A stretch of DNA of 42,303 nucleotides, taken from IMG/VR virus record IMGVR_UViG_3300032050_000278, positions 1 to 42,303 of that record. One strand, 5' to 3'. The notes beneath the pieces were generated by a model, which saw only the letters and a list, made by a program, of their open reading frames with translations, made no database searches and was not told the origin of the DNA. Numbering within the stretch: position 1 is the first letter of the stretch; every line of letters starts with the position of its first letter. Shown piece by piece: positions 16,202 through 21,472 of this stretch. The stretch comes from a virus. The translations under genes were made by a program, and so were the position numbers.

Positions 16202-16654
16202 TTATAGATATCTTGATACTGAAGCGTAAGTTGCTGTTGAAACAACATCTTCATCAGACAACTCAAGCATGCGAATAGCATTAGTTAAGTCAGCAACAAT
16301 GTCGTCATAGTCGTTGCTCACATAATGTCTGCCATTACCACGACCACCTCTGTAAGGAGGCGTTGGTTCTGTTGGCTCTTCTGGCAATTTAGCGTTATCA
16401 ACTTTTACTGTTATCTCAAACACAGTAATAGTGTCATCAGACTGCCACCTGCTTTTAGTCACACTAGTAACTAAGTCAAGATTCTTTAGAGCAATCTTCT
16501 TAATTGCTCCCTCGTAATCTTTCCAATTAGTTTTATGTGTTTCAACTGCTTTCTCGTAAAGTGATTGGTTCAAACACACTTCACTTAGTTTTTCTTTCAA
16601 GGCTGTCACAAGTTTATCTTTAGACACCTTGATATTTATTCCTTTACTTGCCAT
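16202..16654 (-). CDS. Hypothetical protein (150 aa)
   Basis: AAAGGAG precedes ATG 16654. The N-terminal half is basic and helical, the middle has a Pro/Gly/Arg linker (PTEPTPPYRGGRGNGRHYV), and the last 40 residues are acidic helix (NDYDDIVADLTNAIRMLELS). It lies 9 bases ahead of the DUF932 gene, so they are likely expressed together. No known family. Confidence 0.75.
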   Translation of the reverse strand: MASKGINIKVSKDKLVTALKEKLSEVCLNQSLYEKAVETHKTNWKDYEGAIKKIALKNLDLVTSVTKSRWQSDDTITVFEITVKVDNAKLPEEPTEPTPPYRGGRGNGRHYVSNDYDDIVADLTNAIRMLELSDEDVVSTATYASVSRYL

Positions 16655-16684
16655 GTTTGTTTCTCCTTTTGTTTTTGTTTTTTA

Positions 16685-17125
16685 CTACCAACTAGATTGG
16701 TACGTTATGTTCCAGTCTGCTGGTACTTCTTTTAGTACTCGCTCTACTTGTTCAATGGTTTGTTTGATACCTTCGAAGTACCATTCATCGTACTCATAAG
16801 TACCAAAGAAAAACCCTGATGCAGTTGGTAGTAACTCAGATGCACTAGTGTTATCAAGTTCTATTAGTTTACATATGTTTAATAGTTCTTGTAACTTTTC
16901 TCGCGAAACACCATACTCGTGGCAATCATCTTCGCCATCTTGTACGTTGTCAACGAACCATTTATGTACTGCATTTACTTTTCTCCAGTATGCAACTTCA
17001 ACTTTAAGCATCAGACTACCTGTAGTAGCAAAAGGTACTTCCTTTGTTAAAGTTTTGTATGTATCTGGTTTAAAATAATTTTCAGATGCAAACTCTTCTG
17101 CATATAAAAACATATCTAATCCCAT
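16685..17125 (-). CDS. Conserved phage hypothetical protein of the 'GLDM' type (146 aa)
   Basis: Start set at ATG 17125 because AGAGGAGA lies just upstream and the opening MGLDMFLYAEEF is the usual start of a common phage family; the longer frame would run into the hairpin leader. Further features: YWRKVNAVHKWFVDNVQDGE and a C-terminus FFFGTYEYDEWYFEGIKQT. Function unknown. Confidence 0.8.
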   Translation of the reverse strand: MGLDMFLYAEEFASENYFKPDTYKTLTKEVPFATTGSLMLKVEVAYWRKVNAVHKWFVDNVQDGEDDCHEYGVSREKLQELLNICKLIELDNTSASELLPTASGFFFGTYEYDEWYFEGIKQTIEQVERVLKEVPADWNITYQSSW

Positions 17126-17148
17126 TGTCTCCTCTTTTCTAATAGGTA

Positions 17149-17180
17149 AAGCCCTGCCTAGCGTTAACCAGGCAGGGCTT
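17149..17180. promoter_or_regulatory. Hairpin in the leader of the 17125 gene (possible terminator or attenuator)
   Basis: Perfect 11-bp stem AAGCCCTGCCT (17149-17159) with AGGCAGGGCTT (17170-17180). It lies just ahead of the ribosome site of the - strand gene at 17125 and behind the micro-gene train. There is no long T run, so its action as a terminator is uncertain. Confidence 0.6.
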
Positions 17181-17209
17181 GTTGACGACATTGCTAGTAT
17201 GGTTTCCTT

Positions 17210-17316
17210 AACACACAGGGGAAATGATTGTGTGTTATTGCCTTAGATATCATCAACTAATCTAAATAACTTAGAGGCTCCTGCTCACTTGCGTGTCAGG
17301 GACATCGTTATTTAGA
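17210..17316. other. Two further stem-loops in the 17126-17307 intergenic region
   Basis: AACACACA (17210-17217) pairs with TGTGTGTT (17229-17236), and TCTAAATAAC (17261-17270) pairs with GTTATTTAGA (17307-17316). The second stem includes the stop codon of the 55-residue gene ending at 17308, so it could act as an mRNA 3' end on the - strand. No gene is seen in 17126-17307. Confidence 0.55.
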
Positions 17317-17475
17317 AACTTTATCACTCAGTTCATCACACGTAAACACTAAAGTCACGTTAAGAATAGAACCATTACATTTCTTGCACAAAGAATCATA
17401 CATATTAACAGCCACCCAATCGTGGCTGCCAAGATTCTTACGTGCAGTATCAATGTCAACGTTAAGTCTACTCAT
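17308..17475 (-). CDS. Small protein with a CxxC motif (55 aa)
   Basis: ATG at 17475 overlaps the TGA of the upstream gene (ATGA). The sequence opens MSRLNVDIDTARKNLGSHDW, then LCKKCNGS provides a Cys pair, with one more Cys in VFTCDELS. It may bind zinc. It is the last gene of a train of small overlapping genes. Confidence 0.7.
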   Translation of the reverse strand: MSRLNVDIDTARKNLGSHDWVAVNMYDSLCKKCNGSILNVTLVFTCDELSDKVSK

Positions 17476-17558
17476 TCAGTTGTACCAAACTCGTATATAC
17501 AATCAGCACACATACCTTGATACTCTTTCTTGTGCTTCTTGCAATAATGTCTACTCAT
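17472..17558 (-). CDS. Micro-protein, zinc-motif (28 aa)
   Basis: ATG 17558 to TGA 17472. The pattern C-xx-H...C-xx-C (YCKKHKKEYQGMCADC) would form a single zinc knuckle. Overlaps its neighbours by 8 and 4 bases, which supports translation despite its size. Confidence 0.6.
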   Translation of the reverse strand: MSRHYCKKHKKEYQGMCADCIYEFGTTE

Positions 17559-17640
17559 TGTTGTCCTTACAATTAGAATCATGACCAATAGTAAAGTTAC
17601 AACCACATACCCAATGATGACAATTACATTTATCTGTCAT
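17551..17640 (-). CDS. Micro-protein, Cys/His-rich (29 aa)
   Basis: ATG 17640 to TAG 17551. Contains five Cys and three His (CNCHHWVCGC, then GHDSNC). It is coupled by ATGA overlap with the upstream membrane micro-gene and by 8 bases with the downstream gene. Probably metal-binding; function unknown. Confidence 0.6.
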   Translation of the reverse strand: MTDKCNCHHWVCGCNFTIGHDSNCKDNNE

Positions 17641-17726
17641 GGTTTTCTACTTTGATACAACATACCAAGTAGGAAAGAACTAACAGTAAACAATATTCCT
17701 ATTGCCAACCAGTCACCCCAATACAT
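17637..17726 (-). CDS. Micro-protein with one membrane segment (29 aa)
   Basis: Excellent ribosome site (AGGAGG, 4 bases before ATG 17726), which shares one base with the upstream TAA. Residues 6-24 are hydrophobic (WLAIGILFTVSSFLLGMLY) with a basic end (QSRKP). A small inner-membrane peptide is likely. Confidence 0.65.
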   Translation of the reverse strand: MYWGDWLAIGILFTVSSFLLGMLYQSRKP

Positions 17727-17992
17727 TAATCCTCCTCTTGTTCTTTAGGTTTAGGATAATTCCACTCATGCCCTTTTTCCTTAAGTAACTCTTTCAACTT
17801 TTTGTTCTCATTCCATAACACTTGCATATGTCTAACCTTAGTACTAGGTGCCAGCCCATACTCATCTAGCAAACTATAATACACCTCTTGATACTCATCA
17901 ATGTATTTGTTTTTAATAACATGCGCTGCCCTAGTAGCAAGATTACTGCGCAATCTTGTAATCTTCTCTGCATCAGTTAACTCTTTAGGCAT
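17726..17992 (-). CDS. Hypothetical helical protein (88 aa)
   Basis: ATG 17992 (MPKELTDAEKI) chosen because AGGAG lies 7 bases upstream within the end of the previous gene. Helical and charged, with an acidic tail (KEQEED). An HTH-like helix pair (LTDAEKITRLRSNLATRA) is visible but not convincing. Confidence 0.7.
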   Translation of the reverse strand: MPKELTDAEKITRLRSNLATRAAHVIKNKYIDEYQEVYYSLLDEYGLAPSTKVRHMQVLWNENKKLKELLKEKGHEWNYPKPKEQEED

Positions 17993-18260
17993 TGTCATTC
18001 TCCTCAACAGTAAACTTTTTTGATAATGCATCAAACAAATCACTATGCAATTGATTATCTATATCATCAAGATTAAAATCATAAAACTCCATGGCTTGGT
18101 CATGAACAAACCTAGTCACATCCATCCACGCAGTTTCGCCAAGAAAATCCTTAGCATGCTTACCATTCAGATTGACCTTGTAGTCAGCCCAGAAATCGTA
18201 TGGGTTAACAAAAACTTCTAACCCATTCTTTTCATACACACTTAAATATTTATCACTCAT
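17985..18260 (-). CDS. Hypothetical protein (91 aa)
   Basis: ATG 18260 overlaps the upstream TGA (ATGA). The sequence has VNPYDFWADYKVNLNGKHAK and an acidic helical end. No family recognised. Confidence 0.7.
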   Translation of the reverse strand: MSDKYLSVYEKNGLEVFVNPYDFWADYKVNLNGKHAKDFLGETAWMDVTRFVHDQAMEFYDFNLDDIDNQLHSDLFDALSKKFTVEENDNA

Positions 18261-18499
18261 CGTATCCCCTTGTATCTAATTAATAGTTCTTGTTTAAAAT
18301 GTGCCCACTGTTCATCATTTAAACCGCGAGCAATATCCATAGCAGAGACAAGCAACTCCGAAGCGTCTTCTTTACCCCACTTGTAGTCGCCATCCCAATC
18401 AGCCTTAGCCTGCACGTTATCAATAACATTGCAAGTAAAATAGAAAGCAATGTTCTTTAATTCGTGCGGCAATATTTTTAACTCTAATGTTCCACTCAT
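18257..18499 (-). CDS. Hypothetical protein (80 aa)
   Basis: ATG 18499 follows AGAGGAGA. The N-terminal half is mixed (LELKILPHELKNIAFYFTCN), the C-terminal half helical. No recognised motif. ATGA-coupled on both sides. Confidence 0.7.
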   Translation of the reverse strand: MSGTLELKILPHELKNIAFYFTCNVIDNVQAKADWDGDYKWGKEDASELLVSAMDIARGLNDEQWAHFKQELLIRYKGIR

Positions 18500-18636
18500 T
18501 TGTTCTCCTCTAATATTTCTTCTAATGTTTTACCTTCACAGGTAGCACAGATAACTGTTCCATCAGGATAGATGTGTCCACCTTCACCGTCCATATCAAT
18601 GTCGTTTTTACAACATTCACATATGACCCAGCACAT
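18496..18636 (-). CDS. Small zinc-ribbon protein (46 aa)
   Basis: ATG 18636 with AAGGAG 8 bases upstream. CECC near the start and CATC near residue 30 give a four-Cys zinc site, followed by an acidic helix (LEEILEENK). Overlaps the stop of the upstream gene by one base and the start of the next by four. Confidence 0.7.
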   Translation of the reverse strand: MCWVICECCKNDIDMDGEGGHIYPDGTVICATCEGKTLEEILEENK

Positions 18637-18782
18637 TACACATTCTCCTTTGTTTGCTTAACATGTATCTCACCATCAATAAGTAATTCATCAAGCAAAT
18701 CATACAAACCTGAAAGATTATAAATGTTTGCATTTTTGATTAACTCTTTGTACTCTTCAATTTCTGTATCATTAATTCTCAT
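18636..18782 (-). CDS. Small helical hypothetical protein (48 aa)
   Basis: ATG 18782 shares a base with the upstream TAA; its own TAA shares a base with the next ATG. Sequence is charged and helical (NDTEIEEYKELIKNANIYNL). No family recognised; supported by the tight overlaps. Confidence 0.65.
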   Translation of the reverse strand: MRINDTEIEEYKELIKNANIYNLSGLYDLLDELLIDGEIHVKQTKENV

Positions 18783-19021
18783 TAGGCATCTACCTCAGAA
18801 ACAATCTTGTTGTCATCACCAATAGTTCTCAAAATCCTAGGTGGTTCCTCACCACACGGATAAAAAGAAGCCTTGTGTGTAGACTTACAATCACATTCCA
18901 CACACCTAATATCACCATCTTGACTAGCAAAACGGTGCGTAAAATAATTCAACATAGCCTGAGCCTGTTGTTCAGGTGTATCCATAGGAAACGGTTTAGG
19001 AACATTAATAACATGAGTCAT
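18782..19021 (-). CDS. Hypothetical protein with Cys cluster (79 aa)
   Basis: Start overlaps the preceding TGA (ATGA). Residues of about 39-45 carry CVECDC, and a further Cys lies in FYPCGEEPPR, a possible zinc site. No family recognised. Confidence 0.7.
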   Translation of the reverse strand: MTHVINVPKPFPMDTPEQQAQAMLNYFTHRFASQDGDIRCVECDCKSTHKASFYPCGEEPPRILRTIGDDNKIVSEVDA

Positions 19022-19284
19022 CGTGCAGCATCCATCTCTGCTTGACCAATCTCACGCCACTCTGTTTGCTTGATGTCAAGAATCTCATCAATACGAGCAG
19101 CAATCAACATTGATGCACGAGCCAGTTGCAAACCAGCCAAACCAAGACACGCATCAATATCACCAACACCGTAATCAGTATCCAAATCAGCAGACCACAA
19201 CGGAGTCTCATCCATAAGCGCAGCCATCTGGTCAACCTTACTACGAATAGTATTCAACAACACGTACTCTTTATCTAAACTCAT
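19018..19284 (-). CDS. Hypothetical helical protein (88 aa)
   Basis: AAAAGGAGAAG ahead of ATG 19284. Mostly alpha-helical (MLIAARIDEILDIKQTEW). No motif recognised. Coupled by four-base overlaps on both sides. Confidence 0.7.
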   Translation of the reverse strand: MSLDKEYVLLNTIRSKVDQMAALMDETPLWSADLDTDYGVGDIDACLGLAGLQLARASMLIAARIDEILDIKQTEWREIGQAEMDAAR

Positions 19285-19391
19285 TTACTTCTCCTTTTAA
19301 ATAGTTTCGGACCTTTTACATACATTGTACCAAAAAACACTGTCGCAAAATATGCAAAAGCAATTAAGCCATCAACATATCTAGTAGCCAT
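19281..19391 (-). CDS. Single-pass membrane micro-protein (36 aa)
   Basis: I set the start at ATG 19391 because AAAGG lies upstream; the longer frame would begin in a region better explained by the 50-residue gene. Residues 8-26 are hydrophobic (LIAFAYFATVFFGTMYV), the end is basic (KLFKRRSK). Confidence 0.6.
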   Translation of the reverse strand: MATRYVDGLIAFAYFATVFFGTMYVKGPKLFKRRSK

Positions 19392-19533
19392 CTGTAACCT
19401 TTCTGTGTGAACCAGCCTTTCCGCAGGAAAGAAGGCTGGTGAACTTCTTGCTGTCCATGCCATACATAAGGGCGGGGTTTGTGTTGGGTAAACATTGTGT
19501 AACCATGTAACCTATAACTGATTGATATAACAT
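19381..19533 (-). CDS. Small hypothetical protein, tentative (50 aa)
   Basis: ATG 19533 is preceded by AAGGA 5 bases upstream and the TAG overlaps the next gene by 11 bases, like its neighbours. The sequence starts MLYQSVIGYMVTQCLP. A 43-residue alternative frame (ATG 19495) overlaps it; this one has the better ribosome site. A GC-rich hairpin (ACCAGCCTT with AAGGCTGGT) lies inside it, so a noncoding leader is the alternative. Confidence 0.4.
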   Translation of the reverse strand: MLYQSVIGYMVTQCLPNTNPALMYGMDSKKFTSLLSCGKAGSHRKVTDGY

Positions 19534-19611
19534 TGTTATCCTTATCTGGCGATAGCGCCGACTGAGTCATGCCCGAAGTTGGGCTGACGAAGGAGGCAAC
19601 GGATTTTTTTT

Positions 19612-19656
19612 AAAAAAATAAACTAGCAAGGCTGACCGAAGCCAGCCCTGTTAGTT
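19612..19656 (-). terminator. Rho-independent terminator of the 19667 gene
   Basis: On the - strand a 16-bp stem (19641-19656 with 19621-19636, two GU pairs, one mismatch) closes a TTCG tetraloop and is followed by TATTTTTTT at 19620-19612. This is a strong terminator directly behind the 168-residue gene and separates it from the small-gene train. Confidence 0.9.
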
Positions 19657-19666
19657 TGTGTTGGGG

Positions 19667-20173
19667 TTAGGCGACGACCAAGCCCCACTTTACTGCAATA
19701 TCTTGGCTTACCTTGTGTGAGCCAATTTGCACACCATTAGAGTTAACATAAGGTGCTTGATAATCTGATATATTTGCTAACCAAGATTTACGTAATTCTG
19801 ATGCTTTTGCAGAATTAACTTGGTTAGCATATAACAGATAGTAAGAATCGTGATATAAAACCTTTTTGGTTGGATACACGATATCTATTTCATAATGCAT
19901 ATTCATTAAGTCGTGGACAGAGAATCTGTCAACGATACTAGACCAAGAGTCTTTGACTCTTGTGTCTGTTGTTTCTTCTTGAGGTTCTGGATTGTAGATA
20001 GGCAAGCCAGAATCCTCATCAACAGTAACGTAGCCGTTAACTGTTTTATGGTCGACAACAACATCATCAACATCTATGAAGTGGCGACCTTCAGAGTCCA
20101 CATACTCTGTGGACTTTTGTTCAATGTCTTCTGTAACATACAGAGCATTGGTTTGTGTTGGATACCAAGACAT
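19667..20173 (-). CDS. Hypothetical protein (168 aa)
   Basis: AAAGGAG precedes ATG 20173. Acidic N-terminal part (DVDDVVVDHKTVNGYVTV), with a C-terminal region LRKSWLANISDYQAPYVNSN. No family recognised. Monocistronic: it lies between a structured noncoding region and its own terminator. Confidence 0.75.
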   Translation of the reverse strand: MSWYPTQTNALYVTEDIEQKSTEYVDSEGRHFIDVDDVVVDHKTVNGYVTVDEDSGLPIYNPEPQEETTDTRVKDSWSSIVDRFSVHDLMNMHYEIDIVYPTKKVLYHDSYYLLYANQVNSAKASELRKSWLANISDYQAPYVNSNGVQIGSHKVSQDIAVKWGLVVA

Positions 20174-20215
20174 CTTTACTCCTTTTCTTTTAACTACCGA
20201 TTTGGTAATTATAAA

Positions 20216-20362
20216 GCCAAGACCAATTGGTTGGTTGCAGTCTTGTCAAATCATGTAGTTGATTATAACAATTTGGTGCAAGTTTTTCCCGTTTTTGGAA
20301 AAAGTTCTCCAAATCGTTATAATCATTGATTTGACGAGCAAGACCAGCCAATTAGGCTTGGC
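20216..20362. repeat. Long imperfect inverted repeat (147 bp) in noncoding DNA
   Basis: GCCAAG...AATTGG...TGTCAAATCA on the left (from 20216) reappears reversed on the right (TGATTTGACG...CCAATTAGGCTTGGC, ending 20362). The core pairs GATTATAACAATTTGG (20261-20276) with CCAAATCGTTATAATC (20309-20324), one mismatch, closing on TTTTTCC / GGAAAAA around 20283-20303. Could be an origin, a cruciform operator or a structured RNA. Confidence 0.8.
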
Positions 20363-20376
20363 GGGTACTACTAGAG

Positions 20377-20425
20377 CCGTTTACATAACGCGGAATTTTG
20401 TTTACAAAATTACGCTGTATAACGG
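20377..20425. other. Stem-loop in the 20174-20517 noncoding region
   Basis: Outer arms CCGTT/AACGG, a middle GCG/CGC and an inner perfect 8-bp stem AATTTTGT (20394-20401) with ACAAAATT (20404-20411). It adjoins the long inverted repeat. The 344 bp between the two hypothetical genes has no credible gene. Confidence 0.6.
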
Positions 20426-20465
20426 CGGAGCGAAGTAATCACTCGTGACACCAGTCTGGAAGACT

Positions 20466-20510
20466 TAAACCTACACGCCGCGAGCGTTTGCTGCGAGACG
20501 TGTAGGTTTA
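20466..20510 (-). terminator. Possible terminator or 3' hairpin of the 20518 gene
   Basis: Perfect 12-bp arms TAAACCTACACG (20466-20477) and CGTGTAGGTTTA (20499-20510) just beyond the stop of the - strand gene. The loop is 21 bases and there is no long T run, so its strength as a terminator is uncertain. Confidence 0.6.
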
Positions 20511-20517
20511 GCCCTAA

Positions 20518-20883
20518 TTAGTTATGGTCTTGAACTTCCAAAGCCACTTGGAAATCAACAATGTTTCTAAAGGTACGAGGAGATTTATCTGAACCTTTAG
20601 CAACACGTTCCATAACAGGTTCGAACACGATTTCTGCAAAATCTGCAACATATCGAGTTTGACCCTTACTATTCTGGATAGGCTCAGCCAAGCCAGAATC
20701 AACCAATTCCTTTAATCTGTTAACGATTACAGGATTATTGCTAGTCACATACTCGTAACCCATTTGAGTATACGGAGTACCGTTGCTTGACCATTTTTGT
20801 GTTGAACCATTAATAGAAATGGCTGCACGTTTCTCATCTGGGAATGAGATACTGCCTTTAACTGCTGTTGCACTGAACGCCAT
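20518..20883 (-). CDS. Hypothetical protein, first gene of the leftward block (121 aa)
   Basis: AAAGGATG lies before ATG 20883, with a small hairpin (AGAGGC/GCCTCT at 20903-20919) just ahead in the leader. The start is MAFSATAVKGSISFPDEKRA and the end MERVAKGSDKSPRTFRNIVD then VALEVQDHN. Mixed alpha/beta; a DNA-binding role is possible from position, but no family is recognised. Confidence 0.75.
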   Translation of the reverse strand: MAFSATAVKGSISFPDEKRAAISINGSTQKWSSNGTPYTQMGYEYVTSNNPVIVNRLKELVDSGLAEPIQNSKGQTRYVADFAEIVFEPVMERVAKGSDKSPRTFRNIVDFQVALEVQDHN

Positions 20884-21053
20884 GATGTTGTCATCCTTTC
20901 ACAGAGGCTATCTGCCTCTTTGGCATTTATGACAAAGAGCAGTAGCCAGTCACCATCTCGCACTTCTTGCCATCAGTACCAGATAAGGACAGGCTCACCC
21001 ATAGCCTCAACCAGACTGACTTCATCCGTGGATGGATAGTTATGGTTACATGG

Positions 21054-21166
21054 GTAAGTCTGAGGATGCCACAGCGTGGCTCCGAGGACTTACGTCTGCA
21101 AAAACACTGGCACCGCGTAGCGGTGGGCTGCCGTAGGCAGCAGGTCTGCGAGCCTGCGAGCAGACC
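21054..21166. ncRNA. Cluster of four GC-rich stem-loops, possible structured RNA or DNA site (tentative)
   Basis: In order: GTAAGTC (21054-21060) with GACTTAC (21087-21093), with inner GCCAC/GTGGC; CACCGC-gta-GCGGTG (21111-21125); GCTGCC-gta-GGCAGC (21127-21141); GGTCTGC (21143-21149) with GCAGACC (21160-21166). The two middle hairpins share a GTA loop. GC content is far above the surroundings. It lies in the 589-bp region between the divergent blocks, just upstream of the terminase gene. Role unknown. Confidence 0.5.
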
Positions 21167-21252
21167 CCAGGGTTTTTAACCGACGTGTGACTGTCGTATG
21201 TATAGTGTTTTTATATATTTCTGTTACAGATACAGGGGAATATATACGGTTT

Positions 21253-21281
21253 ATATAACATTTTGGTAACGTTTATAACAA
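21253..21281 (-). promoter_or_regulatory. Candidate leftward promoter
   Basis: On the - strand TTGTTA (21281-21276) and TTATAT (21258-21253) are 17 bases apart, a reasonable sigma-70-like promoter reading into the early block. It overlaps the repeated TTATAAC-type motifs. Based on hexamer match only. Confidence 0.4.
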
Positions 21282-21287
21282 TTTGGT
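21254..21287 (+). repeat. Tandem copies of a 15-base motif also found at 20263-20277
   Basis: TTATAACAATTTGGT occurs exactly at 21273-21287 and 20263-20277. Variants: TATAACATTTTGGTAA at 21254-21269, and on the - strand TTATAACGATTTGG at 20309-20322. ATTTGGTAA also occurs at 20200-20208. All lie in noncoding DNA, consistent with operator or iteron sites. Confidence 0.65.
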
Positions 21288-21333
21288 AAATTGTTGTCCG
21301 CTTTTGTATTTTGGACGGATTAGTATATAGTGA

Positions 21334-21390
21334 GGGGTCTTTTAGACCCCGAACATGGTTTACTTATATGAGCCCCCTAAAGGGGCTCAT
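21334..21390. other. Two strong hairpins ahead of the terminase gene
   Basis: GGGGTCT-ttt-AGACCCC (21334-21350) and ATGAGCCCC-ctaaa-GGGGCTCAT (21368-21390). They lie between the leftward promoter region and the terminase start at 21473. They could end stray transcripts or form part of a packaging site. Confidence 0.6.
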
Positions 21391-21472
21391 CTAGATGGTT
21401 TTATTATTGTTACATTGGTGTATATATTGTTGTTACACAGTTAGTGTTTATTAATGCGGGGGCGTCTGTTTT

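Noticed and set aside
19364-19570. 68-residue frame (or its 43-residue ATG version) on the - strand
   Set aside because: No ribosome site at either start; the 50-residue frame at 19381-19533 has one and overlaps its neighbour like the other genes.
20967-21179. 70-residue open frame on the + strand
   Set aside because: It covers the hairpin cluster, has no ribosome site and its composition matches structured noncoding DNA rather than the phage's coding style.
21001-21180. tRNA gene in the structured intergenic region
   Set aside because: The stems do not form a cloverleaf and there is no T-loop or CCA-like signature.
20196-21290. CRISPR array based on repeated TTATAAC-type motifs
   Set aside because: Only a few copies of a short motif with irregular spacing and no spacers; no cas operon. 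The Cas4-like nuclease is the phage recombination type.
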